Shown one piece after another: positions 33,862-42,490 of a stretch of 64,000 nt of DNA (position 1 is its first letter; the number at the start of each line of letters is the position of its first letter). The notes below the pieces were generated by a model, which was not told the DNA's origin, searched no databases, and saw only the letters and a program-made list of their open reading frames with translations. This stretch comes from G963662985 sp963662985 (GTDB lineage Bacteria > Chloroflexota > Anaerolineae > Anaerolineales > UBA11579): contig OY760066.1 in NCBI GenBank assembly GCA_963662985.1, positions 310,001 to 374,000 of the forward strand. Reading direction: 5' to 3'. A program made the position numbers and the translations under genes.

Positions 33862-33895
33862 AAAGAGCCTTCAACTTTAATGACGAAGGCTCTTT
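33862..33895 (+). terminator. Terminator of the MFS transporter gene
   Basis: Perfect 11-bp stem AAAGAGCCTTC/GAAGGCTCTTT followed by TTCTTT. It starts 16 nt after the stop. Confidence 0.92.
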
Positions 33896-33908
33896 TTCTT
33901 TAAAACAA

Positions 33909-33933
33909 AATCCCTCAAGCAAGCCTAAGGGAT
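33909..33933 (-). other. Second hairpin in a gene-free 320-bp gap
   Basis: The gap 33846-34169 holds two flanking terminators plus this third stem, AATCCCT/AGGGATT, which on the minus strand is followed by TTGTTTT and so looks like a terminator without a gene before it. Between 33940 and 34115 are TTGACA-like boxes on the plus strand (34017, 34025) and a 14-codon minus-strand ORF with AGGT, none convincing. A short RNA is possible but unproven. Confidence 0.3.
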
Positions 33934-34120
33934 TCTATTGTATCTCCTAGTGGTTCTTCTAGAACGATACTCTTCCTCTTCTGTGTTTATAAGGCCACAA
34001 TCGCTATCAAATATTTTGACAGGATTGACAATTATTTTCTTAAATAGTGTTCTTACTTCTCAATAAAGACGGAGTAATTTCCATAAAACTTACCTAAAAT
34101 TAATCTTTTTTGTTAAACAA

Positions 34121-34150
34121 AAAGAAGTGATCGGCTAAAATCACTTCTTT
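34121..34150 (-). terminator. Terminator of the amino-sugar operon
   Basis: Perfect 11-bp stem AAAGAAGTGAT/ATCACTTCTTT with an 8-nt loop; the minus strand continues TTTGTTT. It lies 20 nt after the stop of the last oxidoreductase gene. Confidence 0.92.
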
Positions 34151-34169
34151 TAATAAATTTTTATTACTT

Positions 34170-35159
34170 TCAGATTCGTACAGGCTGACCTTCCAAAATG
34201 CTTCGATAAGCAGCATCTGCGATTTCAAACGCTTTCATGCCATCAAACCCGCTCACTTTCGGGTCTCGATCTTCACGGATAGATTTTAAGAAATCTTCCA
34301 CCATTGCCCCGTTAGAGTCTGACCCACACGGATGTAATCGCATCGGTTGTGCACATCCTCCATGCACATCCAAATTAGCCTTGAATGCATCCACATCCAC
34401 TACTCCTTTTTCCCCCACAATTTCAATTCGCAATCCCCCCCATGTGTTATAACGAACAGGACGGCTCCATGAACAATCGATTGAAGCCATCGTACCATTC
34501 TCAAATTGTAACATCAGCAATCCCCCCGTCTCCACATCCACCGTTTCAGCCTGAATAATCTGATTTGCCTGTGCATACACTTCTGTCACTTCACTCCCTA
34601 AATACCAACGGTAAATATCCGCTAAATGTACTGTATGATCCAAAACAGCTCCACCCCCAGCCAATTGTTTATCCACAAACCAATTCCGATGATGGCTCGG
34701 CACTTGCCCCTGATTTTCACCAACCATCGCCAAAATTTTTCCCAAGCCATCTTGGTCAAGCATTTTCTTCACTTCATTTAAAGAAGCATCATAGCGCATT
34801 GGAAAAGCTGTCATCAATCGCACATCATTTTTCTCACAAACATCCAACATTGCCCGGCAATCTTCCATATCCACCGCCAATGGCTTTTCAGATAGCACAT
34901 TCGCCCCAGCGCTAGCCGCCATCTCCACCAAAGCACGATGCCGATTATTTTCAGAGCAAACCACCACCCCATCCGGACTTTCTTTTAATAAAGCATCATA
35001 CGAATCAAACAGCCGCACCCCATAACGATCTGCAAATAGTTTTCCACGTCCCAAATTATCATCTGCAATTCCCAGAAATTCCACATCTGGTCGATGTATC
35101 AAATAAGGAATATAAAACTCAGCATGCAAATGTGCAAAACTCATCATCCCAATCTTCAT
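34170..35159 (-). CDS. Gfo/Idh/MocA-family NAD(P)-dependent oxidoreductase (last gene of operon)
   Basis: 329 residues. It lacks the full GxGxxG but begins MKIGMMSFAHLHAEFY, a variant nucleotide-binding start found in this family, then has GVVVCSENNRHRALVEMAA and LSEKPLAVD with the catalytic lysine of the EKP motif, and later GGGAVLDHTVHLADIYRW with a D-x3-H active-site pattern. Such enzymes oxidise or reduce sugar derivatives. It overlaps the next oxidoreductase gene by 4 nt. With an amino-sugar importer upstream, its substrate may be a sugar acid or keto-sugar, but this is not decided. Confidence 0.88.
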   Translation of the reverse strand: MKIGMMSFAHLHAEFYIPYLIHRPDVEFLGIADDNLGRGKLFADRYGVRLFDSYDALLKESPDGVVVCSENNRHRALVEMAASAGANVLSEKPLAVDMEDCRAMLDVCEKNDVRLMTAFPMRYDASLNEVKKMLDQDGLGKILAMVGENQGQVPSHHRNWFVDKQLAGGGAVLDHTVHLADIYRWYLGSEVTEVYAQANQIIQAETVDVETGGLLMLQFENGTMASIDCSWSRPVRYNTWGGLRIEIVGEKGVVDVDAFKANLDVHGGCAQPMRLHPCGSDSNGAMVEDFLKSIREDRDPKVSGFDGMKAFEIADAAYRSILEGQPVRI

Positions 35160-36166
35160 TTCAACACCTCCTCAACCGCCATCACATCCACAGCTTTGCC
35201 AGTCAAAGCAGATTCAATCGCCGCCCGTGCAATTTGCACCGCTGCCAACGCATCCACAGCGTCCACACGCACAGTAGCATCACTTTCCAAATTTGCCAAA
35301 AACTCCTTCAGCTGGCTAGTATACGGACTTTCCAACAAAGGAGAACCCGGCAACCCCACCTCACCACTCCCACCTTCTGTCTGGTGCATCAACACCTGCA
35401 AAGGAGCCTTTTCTTGAGAATCCCATTCAATAATGCCAGCATCACCTGCAATTTCAAAAGAAGTTCGGAAGCGTGGTTTTGGTTGCGCCCAAGAGCCTGT
35501 GATATGAGAAATAGCACCATTTTTATGCGTCAAAATCACCATCGCATGGTCAAAATTCACCTCTTCACCGCTTGTCACCAAAGATTTCGCATATACTTTT
35601 ATCACATCACCTGCCATCCAGCGCGCCAAGTCAAAATCATGAATCATCAAATCTTGCAACATCCCCCCCGAACGTTCCAAATCCACATACCAATTATCAC
35701 TTGCATTATGCGGTTGAAAACTCTCTCGTCGAAAACGCGTCACCGCCACCTTGCCAACTTCACCCGCCGCCACATTCGCTTTTGCCGCCACATATTCAGG
35801 GAAATAGCGTGTCACATGCGCCACAAACAGCTTTACTCCCGCATCTTCACACGCTCGAATCATCGTCACACACTCATCCACCGTCAATCCCAATGGTTTC
35901 TCACACACAATGTCTTTGCCTGCCGCCGCGGCTTTCAACACCATATCTTTATGCAAATGCGTTGGCGTACAAATATCCACCACATCCACAGCCGCAATCA
36001 AAGCATCCAAACTCTCGCAAGCCTCAATCGAATATTTCTCCGCAAATTGTTTTGCATTTTCAAAATGCCCAGAGCTGCAATGCGAAAGTTTTGCATCCGT
36101 TTCCAACCAAGAAGCCGCATGCGTTTCACCCATCACACCAGTGCCCACAATTCCAATTTTTTTCAT
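35156..36166 (-). CDS. Gfo/Idh/MocA-family oxidoreductase (inositol dehydrogenase-like)
   Basis: 336 residues from the ATG at 36166, preferred because AGGAAG lies 8 nt upstream and the protein then starts directly with KKIGIVGTGVMGETHA, the NAD(P)-binding strand and loop. VDICTPTHLHKDMVLKAA and CEKPLGLT (EKP motif) follow, and MLQDLMIHDFDLARWM holds the catalytic D-x3-H region. It shares an ATGA-type overlap with the second oxidoreductase gene, so the two may work one after the other, as in scyllo-inositol or kanosamine-type pathways, or as a pair remodelling a sugar before the kinase step. Substrate unknown. Confidence 0.9.
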   Translation of the reverse strand: MKKIGIVGTGVMGETHAASWLETDAKLSHCSSGHFENAKQFAEKYSIEACESLDALIAAVDVVDICTPTHLHKDMVLKAAAAGKDIVCEKPLGLTVDECVTMIRACEDAGVKLFVAHVTRYFPEYVAAKANVAAGEVGKVAVTRFRRESFQPHNASDNWYVDLERSGGMLQDLMIHDFDLARWMAGDVIKVYAKSLVTSGEEVNFDHAMVILTHKNGAISHITGSWAQPKPRFRTSFEIAGDAGIIEWDSQEKAPLQVLMHQTEGGSGEVGLPGSPLLESPYTSQLKEFLANLESDATVRVDAVDALAAVQIARAAIESALTGKAVDVMAVEEVLK

Positions 36167-36240
36167 ACAATTTCTTCCTTTTAGTCCCATCCAAATAAAC
36201 AAATTGGGCAATCAGTTGCCATCACCCAATTTATCAAATC

Positions 36241-37077
36241 CTATTTCACAGCCCCAGCTGTAATGTTATTGATCAAGTTCTTAGAGAAAATCAAATACAA
36301 GATCAACACCGGCACCATCGCCAACGAAAGCGAAGAAAGCACCGCATTCCAATCAATCACAAACTGACCCAAAAACACCTGTGCCCCCAATGTAATCGTC
36401 TTGGTTGCCTCACTCGGTGCCAAAATTAACGGGAACCACAAATCGTTCCAAATCGGAATCATCGTAAAGATCGCCACCGTCGCCAAAGCAGGGCGCACCA
36501 TCGGCAACACCATCCAGAAAATCCGATATTCACTCGCCCCATCCACACGCATCGCATCTTTCAGGTCTTGCGGCACCGTCTGCATAAACTGCGACATCAC
36601 AAAGATCGTTTGCGGCAACCCCATCGCCGTATAAACCAAAATCAACGCCCACAATGTATTAATCAAATGCAAGCTCACCACCAACCTTAAGATGGAAACT
36701 GTCCCCAAGCGAATCGGAATCATAATCCCAATCGCCAAATAGAAGCTCATCAATGCATTCCCCTTGAACTTATACTCTGCCAATGCCCAAGATGCAGCCG
36801 CACCTAACAACAGCACCAAGAACATCGCTCCCACCACCACAATTACGCTGTTCAAAAAATAGAGGTCAAAGCGAGCCCGTTGGAACAAAGTTTGATAGCC
36901 TTTTAATGAAAAAGTTTCAACTGTCGGAAAAGTATAAGGAGATTTAAAGATTGCCTTTCGATCTTTAAAACTATTCACCAGGATCAAGACAATCGGAAAC
37001 AAAGCAATAAACGTGTAGATCAGCAAAGGAATATGCGTCAAAAAAGTACCAAGTCGATTATGTTTTGAAGTTGTCAT
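36241..37077 (-). CDS. Carbohydrate ABC transporter permease (MalG type)
   Basis: 278 residues, six membrane helices, with the binding-protein-dependent permease signature EYRIFWMVLPMVRPALATV (EAA loop, here starting DAMRVDGAS). It forms the inner-membrane channel together with the MalF-type permease encoded 9 nt upstream. Normal length for the MalG/CUT1 family. The downstream oxidoreductase follows after about 75 nt. No ATPase gene is in the operon, so a shared ATPase (MsmK-like) encoded elsewhere must power it. Confidence 0.92.
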   Translation of the reverse strand: MTTSKHNRLGTFLTHIPLLIYTFIALFPIVLILVNSFKDRKAIFKSPYTFPTVETFSLKGYQTLFQRARFDLYFLNSVIVVVGAMFLVLLLGAAASWALAEYKFKGNALMSFYLAIGIMIPIRLGTVSILRLVVSLHLINTLWALILVYTAMGLPQTIFVMSQFMQTVPQDLKDAMRVDGASEYRIFWMVLPMVRPALATVAIFTMIPIWNDLWFPLILAPSEATKTITLGAQVFLGQFVIDWNAVLSSLSLAMVPVLILYLIFSKNLINNITAGAVK

Positions 37078-37086
37078 CGTTCGCTC

Positions 37087-38028
37087 CTATAAGTCATAAA
37101 CGGTCACACGACGTTGCCATGCGAACGTATAAATCAAAACGCCAACCAAAATGATGAAGAACATCATCGTTGCCACCGTAGCCCCCAACATAGGATCACC
37201 TAATTGCAATTGTTGTCCAAAGAAAGTGCGATAGAACAAAGTACCCATCAAGTCTGTTGAGAAATTTGGAGAAGCCAACGCCCCTTCAATTACATACACC
37301 AAGTCAAACGCATTGAAGTTCCCCACAAAAGTCAACACAGAAACCATTCCAATCGTTGGCATAATAATTGGGAACTTGATCTTCCAAAATATCTCCCAGT
37401 TATTCGCCCCATCCACATGCGCCGCTTCAATCAACTCATCCGGAATCCCAATCAAAGAAGCATAGATCAACATCATAGGAATCCCAATAAATTGCCACAC
37501 AGAAATCAACCCAATCGCAACCAAAGCAGGTCCTTCCAAACCCAACCATGGTTTAAACAACTGACCCAAATGTGCAAATTCCAAAACACCTTTTGCCACG
37601 CCCCATAAAGGGCTCAACATCAATTGCCACACAAACCCTACAATCACAAATGACAACATAGTTGGCATAAAGAATATCGTACGGTAAATATTGCGTCCTT
37701 TGATATGTTTCATAGAAACCAGAGCCGCCAAAGCCAACCCCATCGGATTTTGCACACACATATGAATCACAAAAAAGATAAAATTATTCTTCAAAGCCCC
37801 CCAAAAACGAGGATACCAGTTTGGATCAGTGAATAACTTTAAATAATTTTGAATCCCATTAAAAACCTCTGTTCCATCCGGTAAAGTTGTGAACAAGCTC
37901 AAACGCAATGAGTCACCCAGTGGATACACCATAAATAATGTATAGATGATCACTGCCGGCGCAAGGAACACAATTATATGAAATGGGAATTTCTTTTTTC
38001 CGTGTTGAATGGTTATATCTGTTGTCAT
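37087..38028 (-). CDS. Carbohydrate ABC transporter permease (MalF type)
   Basis: 313 residues with six hydrophobic segments and the EAA loop AAHVDGANNWEIFWKIKFPII. It partners with the MalG-type permease in a CUT1 importer. The N-terminal IVFLAPAVIIYTLFMVYPL helix and the central GLISVWQFIGIPMMLIYASL segment are characteristic. It follows the binding-protein gene after a 157-nt gap with a strong hairpin. The cargo is probably an amino sugar or its oligomer, judged from nagA and the SIS and ROK genes upstream. Confidence 0.92.
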   Translation of the reverse strand: MTTDITIQHGKKKFPFHIIVFLAPAVIIYTLFMVYPLGDSLRLSLFTTLPDGTEVFNGIQNYLKLFTDPNWYPRFWGALKNNFIFFVIHMCVQNPMGLALAALVSMKHIKGRNIYRTIFFMPTMLSFVIVGFVWQLMLSPLWGVAKGVLEFAHLGQLFKPWLGLEGPALVAIGLISVWQFIGIPMMLIYASLIGIPDELIEAAHVDGANNWEIFWKIKFPIIMPTIGMVSVLTFVGNFNAFDLVYVIEGALASPNFSTDLMGTLFYRTFFGQQLQLGDPMLGATVATMMFFIILVGVLIYTFAWQRRVTVYDL

Positions 38029-38138
38029 AGGTACCTCTATTTATCAGTTTATGAATTTAACAGGCAAAGAATTACGGCAATAATGATAGAAACAACTGCA
38101 TCAATTCTTTAACTACAAAATAAAACAGAAATTGAGAA

Positions 38139-38165
38139 AGAAGGGGCAAAAATTTTGCCCCTTCT
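38139..38165 (-). terminator. Stem-loop between binding protein and permease genes
   Basis: Arms AGAAGGGGCAAAA and TTTTGCCCCTTCT around one central base, 20 nt after the binding-protein stop, followed by TTCTC. The same arrangement occurs in the ribose-type transporter at 18017-18048; both likely keep binding-protein mRNA more abundant than transporter mRNA. Confidence 0.75.
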
Positions 38166-38185
38166 ACTTGCATCAAATCAAACCA

Positions 38186-39463
38186 CTATTGTTGTGGTGC
38201 ATACCATGATTCAAGCCCAGCTTGAACTTCTGCTGCTGCATCTTCTGGGGTCATTGTGAGGTTCATCACTGCTGCACTCAAGTTCCAAAGTTGGTTTTCG
38301 AGGTTTGGTTCACCACGAGAAAGAATTTGGTAAGAGTTGCGGATGGTGGATTCACATTGACCGCGCCAGCTGAGGAATTCTGCTGCCACTGGATCGGTAA
38401 CTTCCACTGCATGGTTAGAAAGTGTGAAGAAGCCTGTCACATTGTTGGTATAAATGTCAGCAAATTCTGCTGTAGTCATCCATTCCAAGAAGGTCTTTGC
38501 AGCTTCCATGTTAGGAGAAGCAGCATTCAAACCCAATGCAATGTCGGTGTGGTCACTGATATAGCATGTGTCTCCTTCGTTCCAAACGTAAGGTTTGAAA
38601 GCACCCATTTCAAAGTCAATGTTCGGGCTGAACACACCAATTTCCCATGAACCAGTTGGATAAATTGGGGCTAAACCAAGCATGAACATGTTTTGGCTAT
38701 CAGGATAGGTTTGTGCTTCATAGCCTGGTGCCAAGTAAGGAGCCCAGTCTGCCAATTCTGCAAAAGTATCCACATATTGTTGATCTGTGAATTTTTCTGT
38801 ACCATTGATCAAGCCCATGCGGCCTTCCTCACCCTTCCAAAGGTTCGGGCCAATGTTTTGGAAGCCCATTGTGGCGGGATCCCAAAGGTCGTTGGTGCCC
38901 ATTGCCAAAGCAGCTATATAATCGCCACTTGCTTGAATAGCATCCAAAACTGCATAGAATTCATCACGTGTTTGGGGGACTTCCAAACCCAATTCTGCGA
39001 AAGCATCTTTGTTATACATGAAACCATGAATAACGGAAGCCATCGGCACAGCGAAGACTGCAGAGCCATCATCTGTGATCCATGCAGATTTTGCAGCGTC
39101 ACCAAAGTTTTCCATACCAGGAAGGGCGGTCAAGTCTGCCAAATAACCAGCATTGAAGAGGTCCAAAGAGTTATCAAAGGGGCGAGCTGTAATCAAGTCA
39201 CCAGCGGTGCCGCCTTCAAGCTTTGCACTCAAAATGCCGTTATATTCTGCGGGGGGAGATGGAGCAAAAATAACTTCAATGTCAGGATAGTGAGCATTGA
39301 AAGCAGGAATGATCACATCGTTCCAAAGAGCCAAATCATCATTTCGCCAAGATTCGATTGTGATAGTTGTGCCGCCTTCTGCTGCAACAGGTTGTGAACT
39401 AACAGCCACAAAAGCCATTGCAAGGACGAAAAGCACAGTGATCATTGTTACTAATTTTTTCAT
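38186..39463 (-). CDS. Extracellular carbohydrate-binding protein (family 1)
   Basis: 425 residues. A signal peptide (MKKLVTMITVLFVLAMAFVAVSS, cleavage near QPVAA) precedes the binding fold: TITIESWRNDDLALWNDVI, LSAKLEGGTAGDLITARPFD and MFMLGLAPIYPTGSWEIGVF, all typical for CUT1 sugar-binding proteins. It captures an oligosaccharide or amino sugar outside the cytoplasmic membrane. Preceded by AAAAGGAG and flanked by hairpins on both sides (38139-38165 and 39503-39531), giving a separately tuned mRNA segment within the operon. Confidence 0.92.
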   Translation of the reverse strand: MKKLVTMITVLFVLAMAFVAVSSQPVAAEGGTTITIESWRNDDLALWNDVIIPAFNAHYPDIEVIFAPSPPAEYNGILSAKLEGGTAGDLITARPFDNSLDLFNAGYLADLTALPGMENFGDAAKSAWITDDGSAVFAVPMASVIHGFMYNKDAFAELGLEVPQTRDEFYAVLDAIQASGDYIAALAMGTNDLWDPATMGFQNIGPNLWKGEEGRMGLINGTEKFTDQQYVDTFAELADWAPYLAPGYEAQTYPDSQNMFMLGLAPIYPTGSWEIGVFSPNIDFEMGAFKPYVWNEGDTCYISDHTDIALGLNAASPNMEAAKTFLEWMTTAEFADIYTNNVTGFFTLSNHAVEVTDPVAAEFLSWRGQCESTIRNSYQILSRGEPNLENQLWNLSAAVMNLTMTPEDAAAEVQAGLESWYAPQQ

Positions 39464-39502
39464 CTTTTCTTTCTCCTTTTAAAAAGAATTATAAAAATTT
39501 AA

Positions 39503-39531
39503 TTCCAGTAAACCTTCTGCATTTACTGGAA
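39503..39531 (-). terminator. Terminator-like hairpin before the binding-protein gene
   Basis: 10-bp perfect stem TTCCAGTAAA/TTTACTGGAA, 9-nt loop; the minus strand continues TTAAATTTTTATAATTC. It lies between the ROK kinase stop and the binding-protein start, too close for a separate promoter to be obvious, so partial termination or processing is likely. Confidence 0.65.
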
Positions 39532-39542
39532 CCTCAAACCAT

Positions 39543-40466
39543 TTAAAAAGAGTGCCACACCAAACATGCCGCACCCACAGCGCTGCTAGAAATTCGTGAC
39601 CGTTTAATTGTTAACTCACGCCAAGCAATCGAAATCGTACGTCGTTTTGCTTCTTTCACCATTGGATCATAAAGCAAATCATAAGCAGCTTTTCCAATTC
39701 CTCCACCAATCACCACTCGATCAGGGTTAATCATCGCCACTGCCACAGAAAGTGCCACTCCCAGCCATTTTCCCATTTCTTCAAAAACAGCCACTGCAAC
39801 CTTCTCGCCATTTAAAGCGTTTTCCAACAATTCCTGATTACTAATCGTTTCAGAAAGTTTTTCTGATTGTTCCACAGATTCATTCACTTTTCTCACTAAT
39901 GTAGAAATTGCCAATCCACCCACATGTGTTTCCAAACATCCATTCAAACCACAAACACAATCCATTCCATTCAATCCATAGCCAAAATGAGCCATATTCG
40001 CTCCCACTCCATTAGTGCCATAGAATAATTTTTCATCGATAATAAACCCACTCCCCAAACCAGATCCAACGCCAAAATAAACCATGTCTCGGCTGCCTTT
40101 ACCAGCCCCAAATAGCCACTCCCCTAAAGTTTCTGCATGTGCATCCGTCGCATGAAACATCGGAAATTCAAATTGACTCTTTAAGCCGTCACGTAAATTA
40201 AAATCCGAATCGCCTAAATTAACCGCGCCTTCCACCAAACCCGTTTCGTGATTATGCCAACCCGGAGACCCAATTCCTACCCCCAGAATTTTATTCTCCA
40301 CACCATTTCCCAGCTTATGCACATGCAAACCGATCTCATGCATCAAAGCATCCGCTGAAGCAGGCGTTTTAGATTGATATTGGTTCAACACATTTCCATC
40401 CACATCCACCAAAGCAGATGCCAACTTCGTAGCCCCAAGATCAACACCAATTGCATAACCAGACAT
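39543..40466 (-). CDS. ROK-family sugar kinase
   Basis: 307 residues. Phosphate loop IGVDLGATKLASALVD, catalytic region MVYFGVGSGLGSGFI, and the zinc-binding group CVCGLNGCLETH identify a ROK kinase. Members of this group phosphorylate glucose, N-acetylmannosamine or N-acetylglucosamine. It follows the SIS-domain gene by 27 nt and precedes the importer genes. In this amino-sugar operon an N-acetylhexosamine is the likely substrate; the exact one is inferred, not visible. Confidence 0.88.
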   Translation of the reverse strand: MSGYAIGVDLGATKLASALVDVDGNVLNQYQSKTPASADALMHEIGLHVHKLGNGVENKILGVGIGSPGWHNHETGLVEGAVNLGDSDFNLRDGLKSQFEFPMFHATDAHAETLGEWLFGAGKGSRDMVYFGVGSGLGSGFIIDEKLFYGTNGVGANMAHFGYGLNGMDCVCGLNGCLETHVGGLAISTLVRKVNESVEQSEKLSETISNQELLENALNGEKVAVAVFEEMGKWLGVALSVAVAMINPDRVVIGGGIGKAAYDLLYDPMVKEAKRRTISIAWRELTIKRSRISSSAVGAACLVWHSF

Positions 40467-40493
40467 GTTTTCTTTTTCTCCTCAAAAGCCTAG

Positions 40494-41228
40494 TTAAAAA
40501 TGGGGGTTCTTTGTTCGCCATTCCTTAAACAGCGCATCATTATGTTCCATTGCTCCCGGCATATTCGCACTAATAAACACCGGCATATCTCCACCATCTT
40601 CATCCAAAATCAAACAAGTTTCTGCCACCAAACATTCCCAGATCAAAGTTCCTGCAATTGTCGAGCTCGAAGCCACCTTCCAAGGTTTGTTTTTCAAAGG
40701 CACCAAAGCATCCCCCGGCACACCGCAATTGTCAATCACATAATCCGCAATATCATACAATCGCTTCCCAATCGAAGATAAGGGTGCCACCTTTGCATAT
40801 TCCTTCGCACAGATTGTCACCACTTTCAAACCACGAGACTGAGCTTCCAAACACATTTCCACGGGCAATTGGTTCACACCACTGTTTGAAACAATAAACA
40901 TCAAATCACCCGCTTGCGGGTCGTAAGAATCCAAGATTGGAGCGGCCAAACCAGCCGTTCGTTCAATTTTGCTAGAAAGCATCGCATTTTCATGAATCAT
41001 CAAATTAGTACGAAAAATCGGCACCACTGGCGCCAAACCACCCGCTCGCAAATGGCCTTCCATCGCAATCATAGAAGAGTGTCCTGTACCAAAAATAAAC
41101 ACTCGTCCTCCCCCACGGATTGTTTTCGCCATTTCTTTGGCAACTGTCTCAAGCATCTCTGCTTGTGTATCAATTACTTTCTCTTGAATCTCAAGAACTT
41201 CTTTCCAAAATGTTGCAATGCCTTCCAT
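40494..41228 (-). CDS. SIS-domain sugar isomerase/phosphosugar-binding protein (UPF0309 type)
   Basis: 244 residues with one SIS domain. Recognisable are the sugar-phosphate loop VFIFGTGHSSMIAMEGHLRAGGLAPV, split at FGTGHSSM, and the second site LMFIVSNSGVNQLPVEM. It matches the UPF0309 group of SIS proteins, often found in amino-sugar operons and thought to isomerise or bind hexosamine phosphates. It could replace the missing NagB in this operon, but no deaminase motif is visible, so that is inference. Confidence 0.82.
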   Translation of the reverse strand: MEGIATFWKEVLEIQEKVIDTQAEMLETVAKEMAKTIRGGGRVFIFGTGHSSMIAMEGHLRAGGLAPVVPIFRTNLMIHENAMLSSKIERTAGLAAPILDSYDPQAGDLMFIVSNSGVNQLPVEMCLEAQSRGLKVVTICAKEYAKVAPLSSIGKRLYDIADYVIDNCGVPGDALVPLKNKPWKVASSSTIAGTLIWECLVAETCLILDEDGGDMPVFISANMPGAMEHNDALFKEWRTKNPHF

Positions 41229-41276
41229 ACTTACTTTTCTTCCTTTTTAATAGAATCAAATCTAAACATCAATTGC

Positions 41277-42470
41277 TTAAATTAATTTTAATTCCTCAGA
41301 AATCACCAAAGCCGCCGCACCCTTCATCACAATTTCATCATCCAAAGAGGCAAATCCAATCTTTGTATCTCGCATCAAATAAGACAAAGTTTTCTCATCC
41401 ACCAAAGCGGTTAGCTCCCGCAAAAAACTATCACCAAAAATTTTAATCGTTCCCGCAATCCGGATCTGTTGCACCCCATATGCACTAATCAATAAAGAAA
41501 TCGTTCGGCTCAATGCATCTAAGATCACATCCACTTTCTCTTTTACAAAAGCATCCCCTTGTTTATAAGCCGCAACAAAAGATTCCACATTCATGCTCAA
41601 ATCATTTTTCACCAATTGAGCTAACAATCCATCTGGTGCTTTTTTAACGACCTCATTTCCATAAGCAATAATCGCTTCATCATTAATCACAGTTTCCAAA
41701 CAGCCCACATTGCCACATAAACATTTTCGATTTCCAGAAAATCCACCAAAATGGCCAATCTCTCCCGCCCCAAATGTATCCCCATAATACATTTTATTAT
41801 CCAAAATAATGCCACCCCCAACCCCTCGTCCGGTTTTCACCAAGATCATTGAATTGACTTTAGGATTATAGCCAAACACATTTTCACCCAAACCTGCCAC
41901 TTGGCAGTCATTTCCCACATAAACCGGAAGATGATAACGCTCTTCCAAACGTTCTTTCAAAGGCATATCTGTCCAATTCAAAGCAATAGCATAATGCACC
42001 ATGCCTTGTTTTGAATTCAAAAACCCTGGCATCCCCACCCCAATCCCCAAAACAGGTGCTTCCACAGTTTCCAACAAAGAATCAATCAACTCAAAAGCTA
42101 ACGCCAATGCCTCTTCCCCTTTAATATCGTCCACAGGGATTTGATAATAAGTTAAAGGTTTCCCTCTTAAATCAAACACGCTTCCAGAAAATTGAAATCT
42201 TGCTAAGTCAATTCCAATCACCATCTTAGACATTGCATCCACTTCCAACATCATCGGAGGGCTGCCCCCCTGCGATTTTGCATAACCAATTTCTTTCACA
42301 AAAAGTTCATCGATCAATTCCCCCACCAAATCAGACACAGTTGTGCGCGTCAAACCAGTCGCTCGTGCAACATCCGCACGGCTTAAAGGCGCATGGTCAT
42401 AGATCGTCTTCAAGATCAGCGTTTTATTATGTTGTTTTTGTTCCTTACTGGTTACTTTTTTTCGAGCCAT
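41277..42470 (-). CDS. ROK-family transcriptional regulator (NagC/XylR type)
   Basis: 397 residues. An N-terminal winged helix-turn-helix (LILKTIYDHAPLSRADVARA, TGLTRTTVSDLVGEL) is fused to a ROK sugar-binding domain with IGIDLARF, LVKTGRGVGGGIIL and the zinc group CLCGNVGCLETVI. The first strand has lost the acidic G-T-K phosphate loop, consistent with sensing rather than catalysis. It probably represses this amino-sugar operon until N-acetylglucosamine or its phosphate is present. It lies within the operon and so controls its own level. Confidence 0.9.
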   Translation of the reverse strand: MARKKVTSKEQKQHNKTLILKTIYDHAPLSRADVARATGLTRTTVSDLVGELIDELFVKEIGYAKSQGGSPPMMLEVDAMSKMVIGIDLARFQFSGSVFDLRGKPLTYYQIPVDDIKGEEALALAFELIDSLLETVEAPVLGIGVGMPGFLNSKQGMVHYAIALNWTDMPLKERLEERYHLPVYVGNDCQVAGLGENVFGYNPKVNSMILVKTGRGVGGGIILDNKMYYGDTFGAGEIGHFGGFSGNRKCLCGNVGCLETVINDEAIIAYGNEVVKKAPDGLLAQLVKNDLSMNVESFVAAYKQGDAFVKEKVDVILDALSRTISLLISAYGVQQIRIAGTIKIFGDSFLRELTALVDEKTLSYLMRDTKIGFASLDDEIVMKGAAALVISEELKLI

Positions 42471-42490
42471 TCAATTGCTTTCTTTTAGTA

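Noticed and set aside
34017..34120. TTGACA-like boxes and a 14-codon ORF in the gap before the amino-sugar terminator
   Set aside because: The -10 elements do not fit, and the peptide is too short to support; noted only in the gap entry.
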